Positions 53,437 through 62,618 are shown, counted from the first letter of the stretch. The stretch is DNA of 64,000 bases from Flavobacterium muglaense (GCF_014305155.1 NZ_JACRUK010000011.1:1-64000); one strand, 5' to 3'. Made by a program: numbers and translations. Notes: generated by a model from the letters alone, not told the origin.

Positions 53437-55556
53437 TTAACTTTTAAATTAGTTAACTTTAAACTTTTCCCCTTTTCTTCAATCAAAATCTCATCACATT
53501 TAGGACAATATTCATGTTCGCCGTTCAAATAACCATGTATGGGACATACGCTAAATACAGGAGTTACCGTGATATAAGGCAATTTGAAGTTGGAGATTAC
53601 TTTTTTTACAAACTGCTTACAAGCTTCAGGCGAACTGATTTTTTCACTCATATAAAGGTGAAGTACCGTACCGCCAGTGTATTTGCATTGCAATTGATCT
53701 TGCAACAACAAAGCTTCAAATGGATCTTGGGTAAAATCTACTGGAATTTGAGAGCTGTTGGTATAATAAATATTCTCCTCTTGACCCGCCTGAATGATGT
53801 CGGCATATCGTTTTTTGTCTTCTTTGGCAAAACGGTAGGTTGTCCCTTCCGCAGGAGTTGCTTCTAGATTGTAAAGATTACCCGTTTCCTCTTGGAACTC
53901 TTTCATTCGGTTGCGAATGTGATCCAAAATACCAGCAACAAATTCTATCCCAGTTTCAGAAGCAATGTTGTCTTCATTTTGAGTAAAATTCTGAATCATT
54001 TCATTCATTCCGTTTACACCAATGGTCGAAAAGTGATTTCTGAAATGTTGTAAATAGCGCTTGGTGTAAGGGTACAATCCACGGTCATACATTTCTTGAA
54101 CAAATACTCTTTTTTTCTCCAAAGTCGCTTTTGCAATATACAAAAGATGATCTAACTGTTGGTATAATGCTGCTTTGTCGCCTTTGTATAAATAACCTAA
54201 ACGCGCCATGTTTACAGTTACGACACCAATACTTCCGGTCATTTCGGCACTTCCAAACAATCCATTACCACGTTTCAATAATTCCCGTAAATCCAATTGC
54301 AAACGGCAACACATACTACGAACCGCATTGGGTTTATAGGCGTTTTCGTTTTCGATTTGATTACCGTTTTCATCTATAACATATTGACTACCAATGAAAT
54401 TTTGAAAATAAGACGAACCGATTTTTGCTGTATTTTCAAAAAGCAATTCGGTATTTTCACCATCCCAATCAAATTCTTCCGTAATATTCACTGTTGGAAT
54501 CGGGAAGGTAAAAGGTTGTCCGTTGGCATCACCTTCTGTCATTACCGTATAATAAGCTTTGTTGATGAGGTTCATTTCTTTTTGAAAATGTTCGTATCTC
54601 AAATCTGTCAGCTTGGTAACCCCTCTTTCTTTGGCACGAACTAAAAGGTCATAATTAAAGTTACTTTCGAAAAAATGCAAATCATTTTTGGTCGGAATCT
54701 GGGTTTTCAAATCTTCGGGAACTATCCAGTCCAGAGTGATATTCGTAAAAGGCGATTGTCCCCAACGAGCAGGAACATTCAAATTATAGACAAAACTTCG
54801 AACTGCTTTCAGTACATCATCAAAAGTCAAATCATCTGCAAAAACGTAAGGAGCTAAGTACGTATCAAAGGAACTAAAAGCTTGCGCACCTGCCCATTCG
54901 CTTTGCAAAATCCCAAGAAAATTGGCCATTTGGCCTAATGCTTCTCTAAAATGAGAAGGAGCTTTGCTCTCCACACGTCCTCGAACTCCGTTGAAACCTT
55001 CATTCAGTAAAACACGCAAACTCCAGCCAGCGCAATAACCCGTTAGGCAATCCAAATCGTGAATGTGAATGTCTCCATTTCGGTGTGCGTAGCCTTCTTC
55101 TTTGGAATATACCTTGTCTAACCAATAATTTGCAATCACTTTCCCAGCAACATTATTAACCAATCCCGCGTTGGAATAGGAGGTATTGGCATTGGCATTG
55201 ATGCGCCAATCGGTTTGTTCGATATATTCTTCAATGGTTTGCGTACTATCTACATAAGTAGTGTCGTCGTTCAAACCGTTTACATGTTCTCTTTGTAATT
55301 TTCGAGTGTGGCGAAACAACATAAACGAACGCATGACTTCGAAATAGTTATTCTCAAAAAAAGCTTTTTCGATTAAATCCTGGATTTCCTCAACAGCCCA
55401 AACTTCTTTGGTTACCAATATTTCACTTACACTCTCAAAAACACTTTCATCAACAACTACAGAGACACTTTTGAAACTTTTTTCAATTGCATCTTTTATT
55501 TTAAAAGATTCAAACGGTTCGTATTTTCCATTTCTTTTGATAACGTAATTTTCCAT
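53421..55556 (-). CDS. nrdD: Anaerobic (class III) ribonucleotide reductase, large part
   Basis: 711-aa NrdD. An N-terminal ATP-cone (NYVIKRNGKYEPFESFKI) is followed by the catalytic barrel with the conserved SRWGQSP-like region ARWGQSPFTN near 266, CCRLQLD and GSIGVVTVNM in the middle, and a C-terminal zinc site of Cys/His pairs (SVCPIHGYLNGEHEYCPKCD near residue 672-692). The glycyl-radical loop is not on this protein; it is on the separate 55-aa ORF at 53177-53344. The last five residues and stop derive from the palindromic repeat. Makes dNTPs without oxygen. Confidence 0.92.
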   Translation of the reverse strand: MENYVIKRNGKYEPFESFKIKDAIEKSFKSVSVVVDESVFESVSEILVTKEVWAVEEIQDLIEKAFFENNYFEVMRSFMLFRHTRKLQREHVNGLNDDTTYVDSTQTIEEYIEQTDWRINANANTSYSNAGLVNNVAGKVIANYWLDKVYSKEEGYAHRNGDIHIHDLDCLTGYCAGWSLRVLLNEGFNGVRGRVESKAPSHFREALGQMANFLGILQSEWAGAQAFSSFDTYLAPYVFADDLTFDDVLKAVRSFVYNLNVPARWGQSPFTNITLDWIVPEDLKTQIPTKNDLHFFESNFNYDLLVRAKERGVTKLTDLRYEHFQKEMNLINKAYYTVMTEGDANGQPFTFPIPTVNITEEFDWDGENTELLFENTAKIGSSYFQNFIGSQYVIDENGNQIENENAYKPNAVRSMCCRLQLDLRELLKRGNGLFGSAEMTGSIGVVTVNMARLGYLYKGDKAALYQQLDHLLYIAKATLEKKRVFVQEMYDRGLYPYTKRYLQHFRNHFSTIGVNGMNEMIQNFTQNEDNIASETGIEFVAGILDHIRNRMKEFQEETGNLYNLEATPAEGTTYRFAKEDKKRYADIIQAGQEENIYYTNSSQIPVDFTQDPFEALLLQDQLQCKYTGGTVLHLYMSEKISSPEACKQFVKKVISNFKLPYITVTPVFSVCPIHGYLNGEHEYCPKCDEILIEEKGKSLKLTNLKVKPLRI

Positions 55557-55640
55557 AGTTGTTGCGTTTAGTGTTTTTTTATAAGTTTCTAAGCTTTATT
55601 TGTTCACTCAAAACTTAGAAACTCATTAACTTTCTTTAAT

Positions 55641-56369
55641 TTATTGAGCGGCAAATTCTTTTTCTAAAGCCTCTGCTTTTGGGAACAGAATATTGTTTTC
55701 CAAATGGATGTGTTTGTGTAAATCTTGTTCAAATTCTTGTAGCATCGCAAAAGTCACTTTGTAGGTGTTACAAGCATCTGCTGGCGGAGTGTAATTGTTG
55801 GTTAATTCTACAATTTTAGCAAAACGATCTCCTTCTGCTTCGTGCTCAGCCATCATCATCGCAATCGGATTTTTAACGGTTCCAAAGTGTGGTTGTGCAA
55901 TTAATTCATCAGAAATTGATGCGGTAACCATTTTTTTGATGAAAGGAAATAACATCAATTCTTCTTTTTTCATGTGCTGTGCTAGTTCTCCTGCGCAACC
56001 TTTAAAGAGTTCGTTGATTTCAAACAATTCAGGATGACTTGCTCCGTGAACTTTGCATAATTTATCCAAAAATTGAAGTAGGGTAGGCGTTTTTTCTTCA
56101 ACATAACGATGGTGTGTTTTTTCGATATAATCAGCTAAAAGATCTAATGGCCATGCATTAAAATCGATTCCAGAATCACTTTTAGTATTCAAAATAGCTT
56201 CAATTTCGACTTGTAAATCTTCTGGTTTTACGGCTTTTTTTTCACAAACTTCATCCACAGTTCTATTTCCTTTGCAACAAAAATCAATGCCGTATTTTGA
56301 GAATAAAGCGGCTGTTCTAAAATCTTTTGCTACATATTCTCCTATTGTAATTTTTTCTAAAGTTTCCAT
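55641..56369 (-). CDS. ric: Iron-sulfur cluster repair di-iron protein (Ric/YtfE/ScdA)
   Basis: 242 aa from the ATG at 56369; an upstream in-frame codon at 56402 has no support. The N-terminal DUF542/ScdA_N domain has KYGIDFCCKGNRTVDEVC. The C-terminal hemerythrin-like domain holds HHRYVEEKTP, HGASHPELFEINELF, EELMLFPFI, EHEAEGDRF and DLHKHIHLENNILFP for the di-iron centre. It repairs iron-sulfur clusters damaged by nitric or oxidative stress. A 24-bp operator (56421-56444) lies 52 bp upstream of the start, shared in sequence with those before norC and nirK. Confidence 0.92.
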   Translation of the reverse strand: METLEKITIGEYVAKDFRTAALFSKYGIDFCCKGNRTVDEVCEKKAVKPEDLQVEIEAILNTKSDSGIDFNAWPLDLLADYIEKTHHRYVEEKTPTLLQFLDKLCKVHGASHPELFEINELFKGCAGELAQHMKKEELMLFPFIKKMVTASISDELIAQPHFGTVKNPIAMMMAEHEAEGDRFAKIVELTNNYTPPADACNTYKVTFAMLQEFEQDLHKHIHLENNILFPKAEALEKEFAAQ

Positions 56370-56420
56370 ATTGTTGTTTTTTATATTTATTTGATTAAGC
56401 AAATTTAGTAATTATTTTTA

Positions 56421-56444
56421 ATAAAAGACAATTTTATCCGTAAT
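56421..56444. promoter_or_regulatory. 24-bp operator before ric
   Basis: ATAAAAGACAA-TT-TTATCCGTAAT, three mismatches between arms, the same 24-bp layout as the sites before norC and nirK. Candidate Rrf2/NsrR-like or other NO-regulator site. Confidence 0.55.
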
Positions 56445-56594
56445 TAAAATTAATTTTATAAATATCTAGTTATTAGCAGTATGTGTTTGTAATGAAGTGG
56501 TAATTATAATAGGACAAAAAAATATAATGTTCGAATGAAATTCGATTTATAAAAACGTATTAGAAAAAAAGGATAAAATAAACTTGAAAAAATA

Positions 56595-56618
56595 ATAAAA
56601 GATAAAGTTATCTTTTAT
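56595..56618. promoter_or_regulatory. 24-bp operator 1 before norC (best copy)
   Basis: ATAAAAGATAA (56595-56605) and TTATCTTTTAT (56608-56618), perfect 11-bp arms around AG. A Bacteroidetes -7 element TATCTTTG at 56617-56624 abuts it, so a repressor bound here would block the promoter. Confidence 0.68.
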
Positions 56619-56624
56619 ATCTTT
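56617..56624 (+). promoter_or_regulatory. Predicted norC promoter -7 element
   Basis: TATCTTTG fits the Bacteroidetes consensus TAnnTTTG and sits about 70 bp before the norC ATG, between operators 1 and 2. Confidence 0.55.
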
Positions 56625-56632
56625 GCGAGATA

Positions 56633-56656
56633 ATAAAAGATAATTTTGTCCTTTAT
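56633..56656. promoter_or_regulatory. 24-bp operator 2 before norC
   Basis: ATAAAAGATAA-TT-TTGTCCTTTAT; two mismatches between arms. It lies just downstream of the -7 element, 38 bp from the first operator start. Confidence 0.55.
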
Positions 56657-56694
56657 TTAAAATCAAATTATTTAATAACTAAAAACAGATTATT

Positions 56695-57123
56695 ATGCTT
56701 TCAAAATCACAAGCACGAGCATTTTTTCTGGGAGGAACATTAGTCACCTTTTTAATCTTTATAGGATTGACTATTTATTCGTTTATGCCCAGAAATGATC
56801 AAACGCATTACAGCGAGATTACCAAAGAGGTAGTGAGGGGAAAAGAAATTTGGGAAGCCAATAATTGCATGGGATGCCATAGTATTATGGGTGAAGGTGG
56901 CTATTACGCTCCTGAATTGACAAAAGTTTTAGACCGACGAGGTGAAGGTTACGTCAAGGCCGTTTTAATGTCGCCAGTTCCATGGGCACCAAGAGGACGA
57001 AAAATGGTGGCTTATAAAATGAGTGAAGCCGATGCCAATGCAATGGTCGCTTATTTTAAATGGATTGGAAAACTAGATTTGAATGGGTTTGAGCATGTGG
57101 TTTCGCCTTTAGCTAAAGAATAA
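56695..57123 (+). CDS. norC: Nitric oxide reductase cytochrome c subunit
   Basis: 142-aa membrane-anchored c-type cytochrome. One N-terminal transmembrane helix (LGGTLVTFLIFIGLTIYSF) and a CMGCH heme site near residues 58-62 followed by a distal Met (RKMVAYKM). It passes electrons to NorB, the next gene. Preceded by two 24-bp operators and a -7 box at 56617. Confidence 0.9.
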   Translation: MLSKSQARAFFLGGTLVTFLIFIGLTIYSFMPRNDQTHYSEITKEVVRGKEIWEANNCMGCHSIMGEGGYYAPELTKVLDRRGEGYVKAVLMSPVPWAPRGRKMVAYKMSEADANAMVAYFKWIGKLDLNGFEHVVSPLAKE

Positions 57124-57176
57124 TAATTAATATAAATATTGTATCAACTCAACGATAACAAATAAATTTTACTAAT

Positions 57177-58511
57177 ATGAAATATAAATCACAAAAAGTA
57201 GCCTATTGGTTTTTTGCCTTGTGCATGCTACTCTTTTCCCTGCAAATCGTCTATGGATTTATCATGGGATTTGACCGAATAGGAATACAAGGATTACACG
57301 AAATAATCCCTTTTAACGTAGCTCGTGCTGTACATACCAATTTACTTGTAGTTTGGTTATTAACAGGTTTTATGGGAGCAGCGTATTACATCATTCCCGA
57401 AGAGGCGCAGCATGAATTAATAAGCGTCAAATGGGCTTATGTACAATTAATTTCCCTTGCCATAGTTGGTGTTGTAGCCATTGTAGGCTTTCACTTTAAC
57501 CATTGGGAAGGACGAAAATTTCTAGAAATCCCTAGAGAATTAGACTATTTAGTAGTCGTTAACGTCTTGCTTTTCTTATTCATAATTATAGGAACTTTAT
57601 ACAAAGGAAAACAAAAAACAACCACTGCACTAGTTCTAGTAATGGGTTTATTCTTTGCCGCTTTACTATATATCCCCGGAATGATTTGGTTTGATAGCCA
57701 AGTAATGGATTCATTTTTCCGTTGGTGGGTAGTTCACCTATGGGTTGAGGGTGTTTGGGAATTAATCATGGGAGGTATTTTATCTTTCTTATTAATCAAG
57801 TTAACTGGAGTTGATAGAGAAGTTATCGAAAAATGGTTGTACGTAATCGTAGGTTTAACTTTTCTTTCAGGAGTTTTAGGAACAGGTCACCATTATTACT
57901 ACATCGGAGTAAATAAAATTTGGTTAGTAGTTGGTGGAATTTTCTCAGCATTAGAGCCTTTAGCTTTCTTAGCCATGGCATTATTCGCGGTCAATATGTA
58001 TAGAAAAGGAGAAAAAAGTCATCCCAACAAGATTGCTTTATTTTGGACTATCGGAGCTTCAATTGTTTCATTCATTGGAGCAGGTTTGTTGGGTTTTGCA
58101 CACACATTACCACAAACTAATTTATACACACACGGAACTTTAGTAACAGCCATGCACGGTCACTACGCCTTTTGGGGTGCTTATGCCATGATCGTTTTAG
58201 CAATTATTAGCTATGCACTTCCTAATTTAACTGGACGTAAACGATATGCAAGTACACAAGGAATGATGGCATTCTGGTTATCAAACATAGGAATGTTAGG
58301 AATGACCGTTGCCTTTGGAGTTGCGGGTGTAGTACAAGTATATTTAGAACGAAAAATGAAAATGGACTTTATGGTCGTACAAGACGAAATTGCAATTCAC
58401 TTTGTTGTTTTACTGATCTGTGCCACGATGTTTACTACTGGAATTGTACTATTTATTTATGATTTCATAAAATACGGTACACCTACAGATGAAGCTTTAA
58501 TTGAAGATTAA
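57177..58511 (+). CDS. norB: Nitric oxide reductase catalytic subunit (heme-copper oxidase superfamily)
   Basis: 444-aa, 12-helix membrane protein. Heme and FeB ligands are visible: ARAVHTNLLVVW near residue 50, VHLWVEGVWELIMGG near 187 (with the conserved Glu pair), TGHHYYYIGV near 238 (His pair), and MHGHYAFWGAY near 325. It reduces NO to N2O using electrons from NorC. No quinol-binding extension, so it is the cytochrome-c-dependent type. It follows norC by 53 bp. Confidence 0.93.
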   Translation: MKYKSQKVAYWFFALCMLLFSLQIVYGFIMGFDRIGIQGLHEIIPFNVARAVHTNLLVVWLLTGFMGAAYYIIPEEAQHELISVKWAYVQLISLAIVGVVAIVGFHFNHWEGRKFLEIPRELDYLVVVNVLLFLFIIIGTLYKGKQKTTTALVLVMGLFFAALLYIPGMIWFDSQVMDSFFRWWVVHLWVEGVWELIMGGILSFLLIKLTGVDREVIEKWLYVIVGLTFLSGVLGTGHHYYYIGVNKIWLVVGGIFSALEPLAFLAMALFAVNMYRKGEKSHPNKIALFWTIGASIVSFIGAGLLGFAHTLPQTNLYTHGTLVTAMHGHYAFWGAYAMIVLAIISYALPNLTGRKRYASTQGMMAFWLSNIGMLGMTVAFGVAGVVQVYLERKMKMDFMVVQDEIAIHFVVLLICATMFTTGIVLFIYDFIKYGTPTDEALIED

Positions 58512-58558
58512 ATTACTAATCTGAGTTTGATTAATAGACAGCGGAAAATGTTTTGGGC

Positions 58559-58727
58559 TCCCGATAGCTATCGGGACGCGAAAAAAGTGGGTCGGTGATT
58601 TGCCTGTAGCTTTAGCTGGAGGATAAATAGTCAATAGTCTATTAGGCTTTAGCCAAAAAGTGCATGATTGTGGCTAAAGCCAATATTATAAATTAATTTC
58701 TTTGCCTCCAGCTGAAGCTGGAGGCAA
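58559..58727. repeat. Cluster of palindromes between norB and norQ
   Basis: About 400 bp without a gene (58512-58910). It contains TCCCGATAGCTATCGGGA (58559-58576, perfect), a looser copy near 58599-58622 (CTGTAGCTTTAGCTGGAGG), GGCTTTAGCC/GGCTAAAGCC (58645-58654 and 58672-58681) and TTGCCTCCAGC/GCTGGAGGCAA (58702-58712 and 58717-58727). They may end norCB transcription or stabilise its mRNA, or be intergenic repeats that have accumulated. Confidence 0.6.
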
Positions 58728-58910
58728 TTGAAACTACGACTGCTCTGAATAATTATTTTTTTAAAACAAATTACCAAATAAATATTGGTCAAACTCAGTT
58801 TACTAATTCACTTTTTTCTAACCGAAACCTTAATAATGCTATTTGTAGAGCTGCACTTCCATAAAATAGTGTTTTCGGTTTCGGTTTTTACATACTTAAA
58901 ATAAAATATT

Positions 58911-59702
58911 ATGTTAGTAGATATAGCTTTAGCAACACCTTATTACCAAGAAGTGGGTAAGGAAATTGCCGTTTTTAATCAAGCCTATAAAAATAAGATT
59001 CCCTTTTTATTAAAAGGATCTACAGGAACAGGAAAATCTCGTTTTGTAGAATTTATGGCGCATCAATTAGACAAAAAACTAATCACCATCAGTTGTCACG
59101 AAGAAACCTCGTCTACCGATTTGATTGGTCGATTTATCATCAAAGGAGCCGAAACCGTTTGGCTCGATGGCCCATTAACTACTGCCGTAAAGCAAGGCGC
59201 AATTATTTATCTCGATGAAATAGCCGAAGCCCGCCCAGATGTTATCGTTGCCATTCACTCCTTGACAGACCACAGACGAGAATTGTTTATCGATAAATTA
59301 GGAGAAACGATCAAAGCACATCCTGATTTTATGCTTGTAGCTTCTTTCAATCCAGGTTATCAAAGAGGGTTCAAAGAACTAAAACCTTCTACACGTCAAC
59401 GATTTATTGCGGTTTCTTTCGAATATCCAGAAGCGAAACTCGAAACAGAAATTTTGGTTAATGAAACTGATATTGACCTCGATACAGCGAAGAAATTAGT
59501 AGCTATAGGAAACAAAATCAGAAACCTAACCGAATTAGGTTTGACCGAAACCGTTTCCACTCGTTTGCTAGTAAATGCCGCCAAGATTATTCAGAGCGGA
59601 CATCCCAAAAGAGCGTCGGTTCACGTCGCAGTTGTAGAACCGTTAACAGACGATTTACAAACACTAGTTGCCTTGAAAGATTTGTGCGATTTGATGATAT
59701 AG
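58911..59702 (+). CDS. norQ: MoxR-type AAA+ ATPase NorQ/CbbQ
   Basis: 263-aa AAA+ ATPase of the MoxR/CbbQ branch. Walker A is KGSTGTGKSRFVEF near residues 36-45, Walker B is AIIYLDEIAEA near 101-110, and the sensor 1/arginine region is FNPGYQRGFKEL near 146-157. With NorD it acts as a metallochaperone-like machine for NO reductase maturation (family knowledge). It ends just before NorD; a small palindrome, CAACTCGCGAGTTG, lies between (59709-59722). Confidence 0.9.
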   Translation: MLVDIALATPYYQEVGKEIAVFNQAYKNKIPFLLKGSTGTGKSRFVEFMAHQLDKKLITISCHEETSSTDLIGRFIIKGAETVWLDGPLTTAVKQGAIIYLDEIAEARPDVIVAIHSLTDHRRELFIDKLGETIKAHPDFMLVASFNPGYQRGFKELKPSTRQRFIAVSFEYPEAKLETEILVNETDIDLDTAKKLVAIGNKIRNLTELGLTETVSTRLLVNAAKIIQSGHPKRASVHVAVVEPLTDDLQTLVALKDLCDLMI

Positions 59703-59749
59703 TAGGGACAACTCGCGAGTTGTGCGTACATCATCGTAAAATAAAAAAA

Positions 59750-61525
59750 ATGGGATTTGAATTAGACGAATATTTAGTAGGGAAATTTTTCAAGCAATTG
59801 AAAAAAAGCAGAAAAATTGATCCTGAAGTTATAGCGAGAACCGTTACTCTAAATGATATCAAACCACGTTTGACAATCTTGGCGCGCGCATTGACGGGTG
59901 ATCCTATCGATATTTATCCAGCAGAACGTGAAGGCGGTTATAAAAACAATAATTTTTTCCTTCCAATATCTTTTTCCGAATTAGCGACTGCCGATGAGAA
60001 TCTTACTTTTTATCTCTTTCGAGTTGTATATCTCAGCATTCAAAAACGGTTGGAATTCAACTGGAAACCCACTGAAAGTGCCCAATCATTAGAACTATCA
60101 CGGCAAAAAGCATTGGAAACATCCGAAGAAATTTTGACTGTTGTTTTCGAAGAGTTCTCAATCGATCCTGATTTCCATTCGAAAATAAAAAAATATTTTA
60201 CCCAAAAAGCAACCGATAAAATCCCTGCCGATTATTCTTGGTTATACGGTAAATGGATGCAGAATAAAATCGAGTTAAACGGTGATAAAAAGCTAGAGAA
60301 TTTTTCAGATAAAACCAAAAAAGCTAATGAGCCGCAACCTACAACAACTTTGAAAGCAACTGCTGTAGAAGAAGTAATTATGGTTGAATTAGACAAAAAA
60401 CAACAAGAAGATTATGTGATGCTGCATAATTTTGAAAAGGTAGAAACTGCCGAAGAGTTCAACGGAGTTTGGCGTGATTTTGACGGTTCGGATGAATTGG
60501 AGGAACACCAAGACGCACTGGAAGAACTCAGTATGAAATTTACCGTTCGTGTAGATGATACGGCACACTCTGTTTATCAAGCGGATTTTATAGAAAACAC
60601 CACCATATCCGAAAGTGCCGAAGTAGATGCCAAAGGATTTCATCTTTTGTATGACGAATGGGATTTTGACAAACGCCAGTACAAAGATAATTTCTGCAAA
60701 GTATATCCAAAATCACAACAAAAATCGGATAGCGGCTATTACCAAAGAACCATTAAAAAAAATGCTTCGACCCTAATGGGATTGCGCAAAATGTTGACAA
60801 GCGTGAATAATAAAATGCAGCAGCAAAAACGTCAAACCCAAGGAGAAGAATTTGATATTGACGCCATCACGGATTTGTATGTAGATGTGCATGCTAAACG
60901 AACTCCTTCGGAAAAAATATACATTTCGAATCGAAAAAAAGAAAAGGATTTATCGATTCTGATTCTTTTGGACATCAGTCTTTCTAGTGATGGTTATGCT
61001 GCAGGAAACAGGGTGATTGATGTAGAAAAGGAGGTTTCGATACTCTTTGGAGAAATGTTAAATGAGTTCAATATTGATTTTTCAATCGACAGCTTTTATT
61101 CGAAAACAAGAAATTATTCGACCTATTTAACGATCAAGGATTTTGACGAAAAATGGAATGTAGCCAAACATAAGATTGGCGCCGTAGAACCCAGTGGATA
61201 TACTCGAATAGGTGCGGCCTTGCGACATGCAGGTGCCCGACTCGATACAAGAAATACTAAAAATAAATGGGTGATCTTAATCTCTGATGGGAAACCCAAT
61301 GATTACGATAAATACGAAGGAAAATACGGAATCAATGACGTAAAGCAAGCCCTTCGCGAACTCAATAACAGGAATATTAACTCGTATGCATTGGCTATTG
61401 AGGCTCAAGCCAAATATTATTTGCCTCAAATGTTTGGGCAAAATCATTATCAGATTCTAACAACTCCAGTTGAGTTGTTGCAGTCTTTGGTACAATTATA
61501 CGAGAAAATTAAGCACCAAAAATAA
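59750..61525 (+). CDS. norD: von Willebrand A protein NorD
   Basis: 591 aa from the ATG at 59750; a longer frame from 59684 starts inside norQ and has no support. The C-terminal vWA domain has LILLDISLSSDGYA near residue 404 (MIDAS DxSxS), SGYTRIGAALRHAG (MIDAS Thr) near 482, and LISDGKPNDYDKY. It works with NorQ to activate NO reductase. The middle is acidic (DFDGSDELEEHQ). Confidence 0.88.
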   Translation: MGFELDEYLVGKFFKQLKKSRKIDPEVIARTVTLNDIKPRLTILARALTGDPIDIYPAEREGGYKNNNFFLPISFSELATADENLTFYLFRVVYLSIQKRLEFNWKPTESAQSLELSRQKALETSEEILTVVFEEFSIDPDFHSKIKKYFTQKATDKIPADYSWLYGKWMQNKIELNGDKKLENFSDKTKKANEPQPTTTLKATAVEEVIMVELDKKQQEDYVMLHNFEKVETAEEFNGVWRDFDGSDELEEHQDALEELSMKFTVRVDDTAHSVYQADFIENTTISESAEVDAKGFHLLYDEWDFDKRQYKDNFCKVYPKSQQKSDSGYYQRTIKKNASTLMGLRKMLTSVNNKMQQQKRQTQGEEFDIDAITDLYVDVHAKRTPSEKIYISNRKKEKDLSILILLDISLSSDGYAAGNRVIDVEKEVSILFGEMLNEFNIDFSIDSFYSKTRNYSTYLTIKDFDEKWNVAKHKIGAVEPSGYTRIGAALRHAGARLDTRNTKNKWVILISDGKPNDYDKYEGKYGINDVKQALRELNNRNINSYALAIEAQAKYYLPQMFGQNHYQILTTPVELLQSLVQLYEKIKHQK

Positions 61526-61531
61526 AAACTA

Positions 61532-61605
61532 ACCATTAAGGAATTAAGTTTCATTAAGATTAAAAATATTTTGAGGAATACAATGGAATCATAATTTTCT
61601 TAATG
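61532..61605. repeat. Palindromic intergenic repeat, copy C (degenerate)
   Basis: ACCATTAAGGAATTAAG (61532-61548) matches the left arm of copies A and B with one change; the right arm near TTTCTTAATGTC (61596) is worn. Confidence 0.55.
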
Positions 61606-61679
61606 TCTAAAATGTTCAAAAAAAACGGAATCTGAAAAGTTGTTAGGATTTCTTTTAAATAATATAATAGCTAAATAAA

Positions 61680-62261
61680 ATGAGCACATTAAAAATCGAT
61701 TACAAAAACATCTTTTATCCGCCCGGAGGGATTTTGATGTGGATTATCATTTATCTGGAATTAATAACTTTCGGAATGGCCATAATTGCCTTTGCTTATT
61801 ATGGACACCAAGAGCCAGAAGTATTTCATCAATCGCGTTTGCAACTCAATAGTACTTTTGGTGCTATTAACACTATTTTTTTATTGACTAGTGGTTTTTT
61901 TATGGCTACCGCCGTACACCAATTTAAGGAAAAAAATATTGCTAAATCATCATTTTATTTTAAGCTAACCATGCTGGGTGGTTTGTTATTTTTGATCCTG
62001 AAAAGTGTAGAATATTATCACAAAATTGAATCTGGAATTACCTTAGAAACAAATGTTTTCTTTAGTTTTTATTGGTTGTTAACTGCATTTCACTTGATTC
62101 ATGTCATGATGGGATTGGTAATTTTGATTTGGACAAACTACGGAATGACCAAAAAAAATTCGGATACAGCTGTTGAGGATATTGAAGCCTGTGCCGCTTT
62201 CTGGCATATGTGTGATTTGATTTGGCTACTACTTTTTCCAACTCTTTATTTAATCTTTTAA
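61680..62261 (+). CDS. Heme-copper oxidase subunit III-like protein (NorE-like)
   Basis: 193-aa membrane protein with five hydrophobic segments, related to cytochrome c oxidase subunit III: MWIIIYLELITFGMAIIAFA, then FLLTSGFFMATAVHQF and FHLIHVMMGLVIL with a final ACAAFWHMCDLIWLLLFPTLY. Such NorE-like proteins assist NO reductase. It follows norD and overlaps no gene; norF-like lies 3 bp on. Confidence 0.85.
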   Translation: MSTLKIDYKNIFYPPGGILMWIIIYLELITFGMAIIAFAYYGHQEPEVFHQSRLQLNSTFGAINTIFLLTSGFFMATAVHQFKEKNIAKSSFYFKLTMLGGLLFLILKSVEYYHKIESGITLETNVFFSFYWLLTAFHLIHVMMGLVILIWTNYGMTKKNSDTAVEDIEACAAFWHMCDLIWLLLFPTLYLIF

Positions 62262-62264
62262 GAA

Positions 62265-62507
62265 ATGAAAAAATCACTATTAGTTACTTATGGATTGTTG
62301 ATTGTATTGACGATAACTACTGCTTTAATTTCAAATTCAACTTCATTTTCGAATGCAGCTGTTGGTTTGATATTGGGACTTTCAGGTATTAAATTCTTGC
62401 TGGTTGCTTTTCAATTTATGGAATTAAAAAAGGCAAATTCGGCTTGGAAATACACCTTAATTATAGTTTTAACACTGATAATTTCACTTGTATTATTAAT
62501 TTTTTAA
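62265..62507 (+). CDS. Small membrane protein (NorF/cytochrome c oxidase IV-like)
   Basis: 80-aa protein with three hydrophobic helices (LLVTYGLLIVLTITTALI, then AAVGLILGLSGIKFLLVAFQFMEL, then LIIVLTLIISLVLLI), fitting the small subunit IV-like/NorF proteins that accompany NorE. Three bp after the subunit III gene. Likely NO reductase accessory; size and topology rather than motifs support the call. Confidence 0.7.
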   Translation: MKKSLLVTYGLLIVLTITTALISNSTSFSNAAVGLILGLSGIKFLLVAFQFMELKKANSAWKYTLIIVLTLIISLVLLIF

Positions 62508-62546
62508 AATCCTTAAAATAAAGTTAAAAACATGACTTTTATCATA

Positions 62547-62570
62547 ATAAAAGATGTTTTTATCCTTTAA
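62547..62570. promoter_or_regulatory. 24-bp operator before nirK
   Basis: ATAAAAGATGT-TT-TTATCCTTTAA, the same layout as the sites before ric and norC; 48 bp before the nirK start. Confidence 0.55.
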
Positions 62571-62618
62571 TTTTGATTAAGAATAGAAAGCGAAAATAAA
62601 ACCAAAACAATTCATATT

